In this document: one piece after another, positions 6,025-13,453 of the stretch
Layout of the letters: every line of letters starts with the position of its first letter
Position numbering within the stretch: position 1 is the stretch's first letter
Source: Lachnospiraceae bacterium
GTDB lineage: Bacteria; Bacillota; Clostridia; Lachnospirales; Lachnospiraceae
NCBI GenBank assembly: GCA_014804385.1
Contig: JAAUZW010000044.1
Coordinates: 58,186-71,944, forward strand
Length of the DNA: 13,759 nt
Reading direction: 5' to 3'
Notes under the pieces: model-generated
Database searches by the model: none
Told to the model about the DNA's origin: nothing
What the model saw: only the letters and a program-made list of their open reading frames with translations
Translations under genes and position numbers: made by a program

Positions 6025-7131
6025 ATGAAGTATATTATCAGAGATAATCAGGCAGGATTTGTAATAAAGAACGGCGTATTTCAGAAGATGATCACCGCAG
6101 GAACCTGGCATTTTCCCAAGATAGCAGGTTACACGGTCGTGATTGAGGAGATGCTGGGTGAACTGGACTATCAGGAGGTTCCCTATCAGGTGCTCTCCAA
6201 GGATGCGGCATTCCTTAACGCCACTGTACATACGGAAATCCCGGATGGTTCTGTGGGTTTTATCTACATGAATGGCAAGCTGACGTCCTTTGCAACCAGA
6301 AAGGACTATGTATTCTGGAATGTGTTTGATAAGTATGAGGTTAGAATCGTGTCCATGGCGGAGACGTTCATCGGAGCAGAAGTGACAAAGCAGATGTTTT
6401 CGCTGGTGCCGAAAAACCTCTATACAGAGGTGTCGGTGGGAGAGGGAGAAGTCGGTCTGGTATACTATGATAACGTCATGCAGAACCGGCTTTCCAAAGG
6501 AGTATACCGTTTCTGGAATTACCATCATGCTGTTTCCTATTGCGTGATTGATATGAAGCAGAGAGAACTGGATATCGTAGGACAAGAAATTCTGACCAAG
6601 GACAAGATCGGTATCAGAATGAACGTTGCATGTATGTATAAAGTACGGGATGCGGTGGAATTCGTCGAGACGATCTCGGATCTAAAGGGACAGCTTTACC
6701 CGGCAGTACAGCTTGTGATCAGAGAGATTGTGGGTAATTACAAGCTGGACGAGATACTGGAGGCAAAGGAGCAGATTTCCGGGGAAATCTACGAGGCGCT
6801 TAAAGGGCGGGAAGAGATGTTTTGCGTGAAGTTCCTCACCGTGGGAATCAAGGATATCATACTGCCCGGTGAGATCAGGGAGATCATGAATTCTGTCCTT
6901 GTGGCGGAGAAGGCGGCGCAGGCAAATGTGATCGCCAGAAGGGAGGAGGTGGCTTCTACCAGATCCCTGCTTAACACGGCGAAGCTCATGGATGAGAACC
7001 AGACGCTCTATAAGCTGAAGGAACTTGAGTATCTGGAGAAGATATGTGAGAAGGTGGGTGATATATCTGTCAATGGCAATGTGGGAATCGTGGAGCAATT
7101 GGGGAAAATGATGGGAACGAGACAGGGGTAA
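6025..7131 (+). CDS. Slipin family (SPFH/Band-7 domain) protein
   Basis: A 368-residue slipin-type protein. SPFH proteins form large oligomeric membrane-associated or cytosolic scaffolds. The SPFH core spans about 178-295 (ELDIVGQEILTKDKIGIRMNV, then the acidic/hydrophobic helices around LYPAVQLVIREIVGNYKLDEIL). The C-terminus (about 290-345, AEKAAQANVIARREEVAS onward) is a helical, probably coiled-coil oligomerisation segment. The N-terminus lacks the membrane hairpin of classical slipins. It instead shows three similar beta modules at about 8-40, 74-108 and 139-173, each with a pattern like VGFxYxNG followed by a TxHF, YxFWN or YRFWN turn. The start has an excellent AGGAGG site (6011-6016), 8 bases upstream. 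It follows rtcB after a 593-bp structured RNA region and is probably in the same operon. I infer a scaffold for RtcB or the tRNA-like RNA. Confidence 0.9.
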   Translation: MKYIIRDNQAGFVIKNGVFQKMITAGTWHFPKIAGYTVVIEEMLGELDYQEVPYQVLSKDAAFLNATVHTEIPDGSVGFIYMNGKLTSFATRKDYVFWNVFDKYEVRIVSMAETFIGAEVTKQMFSLVPKNLYTEVSVGEGEVGLVYYDNVMQNRLSKGVYRFWNYHHAVSYCVIDMKQRELDIVGQEILTKDKIGIRMNVACMYKVRDAVEFVETISDLKGQLYPAVQLVIREIVGNYKLDEILEAKEQISGEIYEALKGREEMFCVKFLTVGIKDIILPGEIREIMNSVLVAEKAAQANVIARREEVASTRSLLNTAKLMDENQTLYKLKELEYLEKICEKVGDISVNGNVGIVEQLGKMMGTRQG

Positions 7132-7179
7132 CCCAATCAGTCCTTCCTGTATCGCCTATATTGTGTTAAAATAACAGAA

Positions 7180-7199
7180 ATGGCTCCGGCGGGAGCCAT
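7180..7199 (+). terminator. Possible terminator hairpin after slipin
   Basis: ATGGCTCC (7180-7187) pairs perfectly with GGAGCCAT (7192-7199) around a GGCG loop. The T-run (7213-7217) comes 13 bases later, so intrinsic termination would be weak. An upstream TTCCTG-17-TAAAAT (7144-7172) could place a start site just before the hairpin, making it a 5' leader hairpin of the next gene instead. Confidence 0.45.
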
Positions 7200-7270
7200 A
7201 GCTGTGTTTCAGATTTTTGCACCTTTAATTAACAGAGCAGCCGTAATCATACATGGAGGATAATAAACGA

Positions 7271-7768
7271 ATGAATACAGATATTGTCATAAGAGAGTAT
7301 GAAGAAAAAGACTTAGCCGCCATGGTTTCCATCTGGAACGAGGTGGTGGAGGAGGGAATCGCTTTTCCCCAGGAGGAGTGCCTGACCAAAGAGTCGGGCA
7401 GGGATTTTTTTGCAGGACAGAGCTACTGCGGTGTAGCCGAGGAGCAGGATTCGGGTGAAATTTTAGGGCTGTATATCCTGCATCCTAACAATATCGGCAG
7501 GTGTGGGCATATTGCCAATGCAAGCTATGCGGTGGCCGCAGCCAGCAGAGGATTACATATCGGGGAGAAGCTGGTAAAGGACTGCATAGAGCAGGCTCAT
7601 GCCGCCGGATTTCGTGTTCTGCAGTTTAACGCTGTGGTGGCGACCAACATACATGCAAGACATCTTTATGAAAGAATCGGCTTTCAGCAGCTGGGGACGA
7701 TTCCGAAGGGATTCCGGTTGAAGAACGGGCAGTATGAGGATATCTGTCCTTACTATATCGAAGTATAA
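7271..7768 (+). CDS. GNAT family N-acetyltransferase
   Basis: A 165-residue acetyl-CoA-dependent acetyltransferase of the GNAT fold. The N-terminal strand IVIREYEEKDLAAM and helix are typical. The acetyl-CoA pyrophosphate loop is the segment SRGLHIGEKLV (R93, G94 and G98), followed by the C-terminal NIHARHLYERIGFQ helix and a FRLKNGQYEDICPYY end seen in many uncharacterised GNATs. I chose the ATG at 7271 because GGAGG (7255-7259) lies 11 bases upstream; an in-frame ATG at 7253 would put that site inside the gene. The substrate (small molecule or protein amine) cannot be read from the sequence. It is the first gene of a compact run with the PAP2 and radical SAM genes (24 bp and 0 bp gaps). Confidence 0.88.
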   Translation: MNTDIVIREYEEKDLAAMVSIWNEVVEEGIAFPQEECLTKESGRDFFAGQSYCGVAEEQDSGEILGLYILHPNNIGRCGHIANASYAVAAASRGLHIGEKLVKDCIEQAHAAGFRVLQFNAVVATNIHARHLYERIGFQQLGTIPKGFRLKNGQYEDICPYYIEV

Positions 7769-7792
7769 CAGGAAAGAGATGAGAGGCGGCCT

Positions 7793-8338
7793 ATGTTACA
7801 GTTTTTGTCTGAATTGGATAGCGGAATACTATTATGGATTCAGGATAATCTAAGGAATCCGGTGCTCACGCCAATCTTAAAATTTATCACAACCTTGGGA
7901 AATGGCGGTGCGATCTGGATTCTTCTGACGCTCATTGTACTGATGCTGCCTAAGACACGGAAGGTCGGTTGTATGATGGCGATGGCGCTGATCGGCACTT
8001 TGCTGATCAACAACATCCTGTTGAAAAATCTGGTCGCCCGGACCAGACCCTATGAGGTGATAGAAGGGTTGACCTATCTGGTGCGGCAGCCGTCGGATTA
8101 TTCCTTTCCTTCCGGGCATGCGGGGTGCTCTTTTGCGGTGGCATGTATTATGCTGCGCAGACTGCCGAAACGCTATGGGATTCCGGCGATTATTCTTGCG
8201 ATTGTGATCTCGTTTTCCCGGTTGTATGTGGGAGTACATTATCCCAGCGATGTGCTGTTTGGTGTGATAAGCGGTATCTTGATCAGCTATGCGGCGGAAG
8301 CAATCGCGGAGAGGCTATGGAAAAAGGAGCGCAGTTAA
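7793..8338 (+). CDS. PAP2 superfamily membrane phosphatase
   Basis: A 181-residue integral membrane phosphatase of the type 2 phosphatidic acid phosphatase superfamily. All three active-site motifs are present: KNLVARTRP (K78, R85, P86), FPSGH (P106-H109) and SRLYVGVHYPSD (S142, R143, H149, D153). Hydrophobic segments around 38-52, 58-74, 110-122, 128-142 and 152-172 fit a multi-span protein. Small bacterial members of this size dephosphorylate undecaprenyl pyrophosphate (BcrC-like) or phosphatidylglycerol phosphate (PgpB-like) at the outer membrane face. The sequence does not decide between these. A GAGAGG-type site precedes the ATG. The TAA stop is directly followed by the ATG of the radical SAM gene, implying co-transcription and possibly translational coupling. 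Confidence 0.92.
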   Translation: MLQFLSELDSGILLWIQDNLRNPVLTPILKFITTLGNGGAIWILLTLIVLMLPKTRKVGCMMAMALIGTLLINNILLKNLVARTRPYEVIEGLTYLVRQPSDYSFPSGHAGCSFAVACIMLRRLPKRYGIPAIILAIVISFSRLYVGVHYPSDVLFGVISGILISYAAEAIAERLWKKERS

Positions 8339-9208
8339 ATGCACTTTGTAGATGCTAAGGGAATACTATCTTCTCAGAACGGCATGAACCTGTATCGTGG
8401 CTGTACTCACGGCTGTATTTACTGTGACAGCCGGAGCGCCTGCTATCAGTTCACCCATGCCTTTGAGGATATCGAGGTGAAGCAGAATGCGCCGGCTCTT
8501 TTAGAGCGGGCGCTTCGCAGTAAACGTAAAAAGTGTATGATCGGAACAGGCGCTATGTGCGATCCTTATATGCACTGCGAGGAGGAACTGCAACTGACGA
8601 GGAAATGTCTGGAACTGATCGATCGGTATGAGTTTGGTGTCACGGTACAGACGAAGTCGGACCGAATCCTGCGGGATCTGGAGCTGTTGACGAGCATTCA
8701 TCGCAAGGCCAAATGTGTGGTGCAGATGACGCTGACCACCTATGATGAGGAACTGTGCCGTATTGTGGAGCCTCAGGTCTGCACTACCAGACGGCGTTAT
8801 GAGGTGCTTAAGATTTTGCAGGAGAACGGGATTCCCACGGTGGTGTGGCTGTCGCCGATCCTGCCCTATATCAACGATACCAGAGAGAATATCCAGGGGA
8901 TTCTGGAATACTGCAGGGACGCGGGCGTGTATGGCATCATCTGCTTCGGCATGGGGATGACTTTGCGGCAGGGCGACCGGGAGTATTTTTATGAGGCGCT
9001 TGACAGACATTTCCCGGGGCTGCACGAGAAATATCACAGAAGGTTTGGGTATGACTATGAGTTGCCAAGCGAACACTCCGGGGAGCTGATGGCATATTTC
9101 AGGGCATTTTGTGCTGAGAATCATATCGTAAGCGATGTCAATGAGATCTTTGCATATCTGCATGCATTCCCGGAAAATAAGGGGTATGAGCAGCTGTCGC
9201 TGTTTTAA
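8339..9208 (+). CDS. SPL-like radical SAM protein
   Basis: A 289-residue radical SAM enzyme with the cluster motif CTHGCIYC (C22, C26, C29), which binds the [4Fe-4S] cluster that cleaves S-adenosylmethionine. The RGCTHGCIYCD context, IGTGAMCDPYMHCE, the VTVQTKSDRILRD strand and the SPILPYINDT segment match the spore photoproduct lyase-related group (COG1533-like) of uncharacterised radical SAM proteins. True spore photoproduct lyase is longer and has a distinct motif context, so I do not assign DNA repair. It starts immediately after the PAP2 stop, with AAGGAG (8323-8328) inside the end of that gene. The substrate is unknown. The gene ends in YEQLSLF with no obvious terminator. Confidence 0.9.
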   Translation: MHFVDAKGILSSQNGMNLYRGCTHGCIYCDSRSACYQFTHAFEDIEVKQNAPALLERALRSKRKKCMIGTGAMCDPYMHCEEELQLTRKCLELIDRYEFGVTVQTKSDRILRDLELLTSIHRKAKCVVQMTLTTYDEELCRIVEPQVCTTRRRYEVLKILQENGIPTVVWLSPILPYINDTRENIQGILEYCRDAGVYGIICFGMGMTLRQGDREYFYEALDRHFPGLHEKYHRRFGYDYELPSEHSGELMAYFRAFCAENHIVSDVNEIFAYLHAFPENKGYEQLSLF

Positions 9209-9249
9209 GACAAGGTATACCCCAAAAAGTGCGGATTGCGAAAAATGGG

Positions 9250-9278
9250 TTGACATTGTTTGTCATTTTATATATCGT
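9250..9278 (+). promoter_or_regulatory. Candidate promoter and operator dyad upstream of the antiporter gene
   Basis: A perfect -35 TTGACA (9250-9255) is followed at 17 nt by TATCGT (9273-9278), or at 15 nt by TATATC. The -35 lies within the inverted repeat TGACA-ttgtt-TGTCA (9251-9265), a likely repressor or activator site. The leader to the antiporter start is about 85 nt. Confidence 0.55.
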
Positions 9279-9368
9279 TAGTTGGGAAGATCGAAATTAA
9301 GCCTATACGATTTATCAAAAGAAGGGGATTCCTTAATAAACATAAGAAAGAAATGAGGGTGGAACAGT

Positions 9369-10631
9369 ATGGAAAATTTTTTGGCTATTGTAGTGGTATT
9401 ACTGCTTTTTGTGGTACTATTGGGATTTTTTAATGAAAAGGCCACTAAGTTTACCTATGAAATTGCACTGATGCTTTTTTCAGTCATCATAGGATTGGGA
9501 TGTCTGATCGTGGGGGATCTCTTTCATGTGGAGCCGGTTCAGAAAGTGGTACAAGCCATCGAGGAGATTGATTTAGATGCCTTTTTGATGGAGGGATTCC
9601 TGTGTTTTATGTTGTTTGCGGGTTCCTGTCATATGAAGCTGATGAATTTTAAGAAGCACGCAAAAATAATCAGCCTGTTAGCGATCGGAGCTACTCTTTT
9701 AGGGGCGGTATTTTACGGACTGCTGTTTTATGGCGCTTCGCTGCTTCTGGATTTAGGGGTTTCTTTACCGATGTGTCTGATGTTTGGCAGTATCACAGCG
9801 CCGACGGATCCTATTGCGGCTACCAGCATTTTGAAAAAATTCAACCTTCCAAAGCAGGTTGGCTTTATTATAGAAGGGGAATCACTGCTCAATGACGGTG
9901 TGGGCGTAGCGTTGTTCGTCTGCTTTTCCAGCATGGTCACTGCGGAGGATGGCGGCGGCTTCTTTGCTGTTATGTTCCGCGAGTTATTCGGTGCGGTGGC
10001 TGTAGGGCTCGTAGTCAGTTTGATATGCTTTCAATTGTTTAAGAGGACAGAGGACGCGACGAGGCGGATCTATACAAGCCTGCTGGCAGTTGCTGTGTCC
10101 TATGTGGCTTGTGACTATTTAGGATTTTCGGGAGCAATCGCTTCCGTAGTCTGTGGCGTGATGTTTTCAGCACAGCGCAATATGGAAGTAAGCAAAGGGA
10201 ACGAGATGGAGTTGGAGGAGTTTGATACTTTTTGGGATATTCTAGATAATCTGCTCAATTCTGTTCTGTATGTTCTGTTGGGTTTGAGTTTCCTGCATGT
10301 TTTGCAGATGCCCAAGGTGCTTCTGATGTCCGTATTGGTAATTATTTTCAATCTGATCGGGCGTTTTGGCAGCGTGGGGGCGTCGGCTCTTTTTGCTGGA
10401 GAATTGCCGGATGGCTATGACAAGTTAAGCTTTACCAAGCTTTTAACATGGGGAGGCTTAAGGGGAGGTTTGTGCGTTGCTCTGGCCATGAGTACACAAA
10501 GTATGCTTCCCCCGGATATTTATAATATTGTGTTGGGAGGAACTTATGCGATTGTGTTCTTTACGACGGTCGTGCAGGGGATGACAATGACGAAGGTGTA
10601 TCGGCGAATTGAATCTAAGCTTAAGAAATAA
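9369..10631 (+). CDS. CPA1-family Na+/H+ antiporter (NhaP-like)
   Basis: A 420-residue polytopic membrane protein with about 11-13 hydrophobic spans. The core ion-binding motifs are present: APTDPIA (144-150, with T146-D147 on the crossing helix) and EGESLLNDGVGVALF (E169 to F183, with N175-D176), the ND signature of electroneutral CPA1 exchangers. A C-terminal TWGGLRGGLCVALA segment is also typical for the family. It would extrude Na+ (or K+) in exchange for protons across the cytoplasmic membrane. The start has GAGGGTGG upstream (9355-9362). A ClC-family gene begins 38 bp after it with no terminator between them, so the two form an ion-homeostasis operon. Cation selectivity cannot be read from the sequence. 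Confidence 0.93.
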   Translation: MENFLAIVVVLLLFVVLLGFFNEKATKFTYEIALMLFSVIIGLGCLIVGDLFHVEPVQKVVQAIEEIDLDAFLMEGFLCFMLFAGSCHMKLMNFKKHAKIISLLAIGATLLGAVFYGLLFYGASLLLDLGVSLPMCLMFGSITAPTDPIAATSILKKFNLPKQVGFIIEGESLLNDGVGVALFVCFSSMVTAEDGGGFFAVMFRELFGAVAVGLVVSLICFQLFKRTEDATRRIYTSLLAVAVSYVACDYLGFSGAIASVVCGVMFSAQRNMEVSKGNEMELEEFDTFWDILDNLLNSVLYVLLGLSFLHVLQMPKVLLMSVLVIIFNLIGRFGSVGASALFAGELPDGYDKLSFTKLLTWGGLRGGLCVALAMSTQSMLPPDIYNIVLGGTYAIVFFTTVVQGMTMTKVYRRIESKLKK

Positions 10632-10669
10632 GTTAAAGTTAGGATTTTGCTGAATGAAAGGATAATCAT

Positions 10670-11884
10670 ATGACTGGAAAACGGATTCGGTTTCTATTTT
10701 TTGCTGTGTGTATCGGAGGAGTGATCGGTGCTTTTGTCTGGGCCTTTTTGAGGGTCATGGGAATCGCACAGGATTTTGTGTTCACAATATTGCCGGAGCA
10801 GATACATATACCTTGCTTCGTTCTTGTGGTTTGTATTCTGGGAGGATTGGTTGTTGGTGTGTACGAGAAAATATTTCACGCCTCGCCGGATGATATGCAA
10901 ACTGTAATGGCAGTTATTAAAAAGGAGGGAAAATATCCCTGTGATCATTTGATGATTCGTACGATAGGCGCTCTGCTTCCTCTGGTTTTTGGGGCGAGTC
11001 TTGGACCGGAAGCAGGACTGACGGGAATTATCGCCGGGCTGTGTTTCTGGGCAGGCCGTAAATTCCGCTATGCAGGGAAGCATATAGAAGAACTCTCCAA
11101 AATCGGGCTGGGAGCTGCTTTGGGTACAATTTTCGGTTCGCCTTTATTTGGTTATAGTGTTTCCATAGAAGAGGATGGCAGTGCGTCAGATTACCCTAAA
11201 CCTGTTAGAATGGTAACGTATATTGCGGCGATTTTAGGCGGTTTTGGCGTTTTTACGCTGCTTGGCGTGTTGCTTGGCAGCGGGGCAAGCATTCCGAGGC
11301 TGTCTGCGCCTGACATTAGCAACAGGGAACGTTTCTTTGTCATCGCGTTAATCCCCGCGGGTATTGCGGCAGGAATTGTCTATACCATTTCTCATGCGGT
11401 GAGCAGCCGCTTTTTCGATGCTCTGAGGGGAAAATGCGGTGTGATAGTCTGTACTGTTTTATGCGGAATCTGTTTAGGCGTTTTGGGAATGTTTGTGCCG
11501 TTTAGTATGTTCTCAGGAGAGTCGCAGATGGAAGTGCTGGCTGAGACTTATCTGGATTATGCACCTGTATTGTTGATAGGCATAGGAATAGTAAAAATTT
11601 TTCTTACCAATGTATGTATAGAGAGCGGATGGAAGGGAGGACATTTTTTCCCGGTGATTTTCGCGGGAGTCAGTATCGGGTTTGGAATGGGGATGCTCTG
11701 TTCCGTAGAGCCTGTGTTTGCGGCGGCGGTAGTGACAGCGGCGCTTCTCGGTTATATGATGAAAAAGCCTGTGGAGGTGGCGTTGCTTCTGATGCTGTGC
11801 TTCCCGATGGACGCAATTATCTGGATATTGGTGGCTGCTGCTGTGGGGGCAGTAGTGCCGACGGTTTTGCAAAAAGAGAATTGA
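10670..11884 (+). CDS. ClC-family chloride channel/transporter
   Basis: A 404-residue polytopic protein of the voltage-gated chloride channel family. Two signature regions are recognisable. LVFGASLGPEAGL (about 106-118) corresponds to GREGP, with Glu114 at the gating-glutamate position but the motif changed to GPEAG. GWKGGHFFP (320-328) corresponds to GxFxP. Soluble CBS domains are absent. The length is a little below that of classic bacterial ClC exchangers (E. coli ClcA about 470), and the N-terminal GSGIP motif is not evident, so this is a divergent subfamily; Cl-, F- or another anion could be the substrate. It is coupled to the upstream antiporter gene (38 bp gap, AAAGGA at 10657-10662), suggesting a joint role in pH or salt balance. 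A strong terminator follows 8 bp after the stop. Confidence 0.87.
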   Translation: MTGKRIRFLFFAVCIGGVIGAFVWAFLRVMGIAQDFVFTILPEQIHIPCFVLVVCILGGLVVGVYEKIFHASPDDMQTVMAVIKKEGKYPCDHLMIRTIGALLPLVFGASLGPEAGLTGIIAGLCFWAGRKFRYAGKHIEELSKIGLGAALGTIFGSPLFGYSVSIEEDGSASDYPKPVRMVTYIAAILGGFGVFTLLGVLLGSGASIPRLSAPDISNRERFFVIALIPAGIAAGIVYTISHAVSSRFFDALRGKCGVIVCTVLCGICLGVLGMFVPFSMFSGESQMEVLAETYLDYAPVLLIGIGIVKIFLTNVCIESGWKGGHFFPVIFAGVSIGFGMGMLCSVEPVFAAAVVTAALLGYMMKKPVEVALLLMLCFPMDAIIWILVAAAVGAVVPTVLQKEN

Positions 11885-11892
11885 GGATAGAG

Positions 11893-11928
11893 AAAGAACC
11901 TGTGGGAGTGCACACAGGTTCTTTTTTT
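11893..11928 (+). terminator. Intrinsic terminator after the ClC gene
   Basis: AAAGAACCTGTG (11893-11904) pairs with CACAGGTTCTTT (11913-11924) around an 8-nt loop and runs into a T-tract (11922-11928). A textbook Rho-independent terminator that ends the antiporter-ClC operon before the LysR gene. Confidence 0.92.
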
Positions 11929-12025
11929 CACCTTTTTTGTTTTCTTGCAGTATACTTTTATTGGCGGTATAATTCAAATATATGTAATTTACAAAATGCA
12001 TAAAATGAATTTATGGGAGGGCAAT

Positions 12026-12904
12026 GTGGAAACATTTGATAATTTTTCAAGATATAAAATCTTTCTTGCGGTTGCCGAGTGCAAAAGCATTTCAAAGGCG
12101 GCCGCACAATTATATATCTCTCAACCGGCGGTCAGCATAACCATTAAGAAACTGGAAGAAAATCTGAATACCACTCTTTTTATCAGGAAATCAAAGGGAG
12201 TGGAGCTGACAGAAAACGGGAGAAAGCTATATGAAAATGCAAAAAGGGCGTTTCATATACTCTTAGATACGGAGGACAGGCTCAGGTTTCATCAGAACAC
12301 AGGCTATTTACGAATAGCCGCCAGCAATGTGTTGTGTAAACATTTCCTTATGCCTTATCTCAAAGAATTTACAAGTTTATATCCTAATACAGATGTATCT
12401 ATTACCTGCACATCATCTTCTGTAGCCTGTTCCATGGTGGAGCAGTGTAATATAGACTTGGCTCTTGTTGCAAAACCGGAAAATTTGGGTACAGCCATAT
12501 ATCACTCTTTAGGAGTAATTGAATATATATTCGTTTGTACTCCTGCATATCGGGATAAATTAAATTGTGATAATGACAAGATATTTGAACATGGCAATAT
12601 TATATTGCTTGATAAAGATAATGTTTCCCGCAGGCATTTGAACAGTTATTATGCACAAAATAAAATTACGCCTTTGCATATCCTCGAAGTAAACGAAATG
12701 GATCTGCTGATTGAATTTGCCAAAATGGGGATTGGGGTATCCTGTGTGGTAAAACAATTTGTGGAAGAGGAATTAAAGGCAGGTTCCCTGATAGAGATAG
12801 AATTGTCTAAACCGATAGCTCCTCGTGAGATTGGGTTTCTATATAATCGTATTCAGCCGATGAATGAGAATATATTGAAATTTATTGAGGTTCAGTCAGA
12901 TTAA
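12026..12904 (+). CDS. LysR family transcriptional regulator
   Basis: A 292-residue LysR-type regulator. The N-terminal helix-turn-helix is clear: YKIFLAVAECKSISKAAAQL, then YISQPAVSITIKKLEE, then LFIRKSKGVELTENGR. It is followed by a periplasmic-binding-like effector domain (about 90-290, with LRIAASNVLCKHFLMPYL opening it). I chose the GTG at 12026 because GGGAGGG (12015-12021) is 4 bases upstream and the product then begins METFDNFSRYK, normal for the family. In-frame ATGs at 11997 and 12006 have no good site. It lies downstream of a strong terminator, so it has its own promoter. Its target is unknown; the antiporter-ClC operon just upstream, with its operator-like dyad, is a reasonable but unproven candidate. 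Confidence 0.92.
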   Translation: METFDNFSRYKIFLAVAECKSISKAAAQLYISQPAVSITIKKLEENLNTTLFIRKSKGVELTENGRKLYENAKRAFHILLDTEDRLRFHQNTGYLRIAASNVLCKHFLMPYLKEFTSLYPNTDVSITCTSSSVACSMVEQCNIDLALVAKPENLGTAIYHSLGVIEYIFVCTPAYRDKLNCDNDKIFEHGNIILLDKDNVSRRHLNSYYAQNKITPLHILEVNEMDLLIEFAKMGIGVSCVVKQFVEEELKAGSLIEIELSKPIAPREIGFLYNRIQPMNENILKFIEVQSD

Positions 12905-12932
12905 CGGTCGAGATACTGTCAAGAAAAAATAC

Positions 12933-12961
12933 TTGACACACTTTCCCCATTATTGTACAAT
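12933..12961 (+). promoter_or_regulatory. Sigma-A promoter for ylxM-ffh
   Basis: Consensus -35 TTGACA (12933-12938), a 17-nt spacer and -10 TACAAT (12956-12961, 5/6 match). It lies about 50 bp upstream of the ylxM start and after the LysR stop, as expected for a constitutive housekeeping operon. Confidence 0.85.
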
Positions 12962-13010
12962 GCAAAAGTCGGTTACTGTTCACCCAAAAGACAGCCGACA
13001 GAGGCCGGGC

Positions 13011-13364
13011 ATGGAAAAGATCGTAGAACAAGGTTTATTATATGATTTTTATGGAGAACTGCTGACCAGGCATCAGCAGGAGATCTACGAGAGCGTTGTG
13101 TATGAAAATCTTTCTTTGGGAGAGATCGCGGAGGCACAGGGCGTAAGCAGACAGGCGGTGCACGATATCGTCAAGCGCTGTGACAGGACGCTTCTGGGCT
13201 ATGAGGAGAAACTGAAGCTGGTAGCCCGGTTCGAGAGTATCAAGGAGAAGATTTCACAGATCGATCAACTCTCGGCACAGTATGAGAGCGGAGAATTGGC
13301 GGATCCGTCGTCTTACGGATTAAGGATCAGGGAACTGTCTTCCCGGATCATGCAGGAATTATAG
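13011..13364 (+). CDS. ylxM: YlxM family helix-turn-helix protein, SRP-associated
   Basis: A 117-residue protein of the YlxM/p13 family, small HTH proteins encoded just before ffh in Gram-positive bacteria and linked to the signal recognition particle pathway. The N-terminus MEKIVEQGLLYDFYGELLT and the sigma-70 region-4-like HTH (LSLGEIAEAQGVSRQAVHDIVKRC, about 42-65) are typical; the rest is helical. I chose the ATG at 13011 because GAGG (13001-13004) lies 6 bases upstream and the family's usual N-terminus begins there. The frame is open further upstream to 12885, but that would run across the promoter. ffh follows 89 bp later. Confidence 0.93.
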   Translation: MEKIVEQGLLYDFYGELLTRHQQEIYESVVYENLSLGEIAEAQGVSRQAVHDIVKRCDRTLLGYEEKLKLVARFESIKEKISQIDQLSAQYESGELADPSSYGLRIRELSSRIMQEL

Positions 13365-13366
13365 TC

Positions 13367-13433
13367 GCGTGAAAAGTACTTCTAAAGACGTCCCGCCATG
13401 GGACGGGACGCCAAGAAGCACTAAGTTTCACGC
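13367..13433 (+). promoter_or_regulatory. Long nested hairpin between ylxM and ffh
   Basis: Complementary blocks nest symmetrically: GCGTGAAA/TTTCACGC (13367-13374 with 13426-13433), AGT/ACT (13375-13377 with 13420-13422), TTCT/AGAA (13380-13383 with 13414-13417) and CGTCCCG/CGGGACG (13389-13395 with 13404-13410), with an 8-nt loop. It starts 3 bases after the ylxM stop and ends just before the AGGAG (13434-13438) ahead of ffh. There is no T-run, so it is not a standard terminator. It may be a processing or attenuation site, or a dispersed palindromic repeat. Confidence 0.7.
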
Positions 13434-13453
13434 AGGAGAAAGGCGTAGGCTAT

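Noticed and set aside
5818..6585. 255-residue minus-strand reading frame
   Set aside because: It lies antisense to the slipin gene and the structured RNA, has no recognisable domain, and the plus-strand slipin is well supported.
11945..12025. Upstream TTG and ATG starts of the LysR gene
   Set aside because: No ribosome binding site; the first would begin close behind the terminator, and the GTG at 12026 has GGGAGGG and the normal LysR N-terminus.
12885..13010. N-terminal extension of YlxM
   Set aside because: It would overlap the LysR 3' end and run through the near-consensus promoter at 12933-12961.
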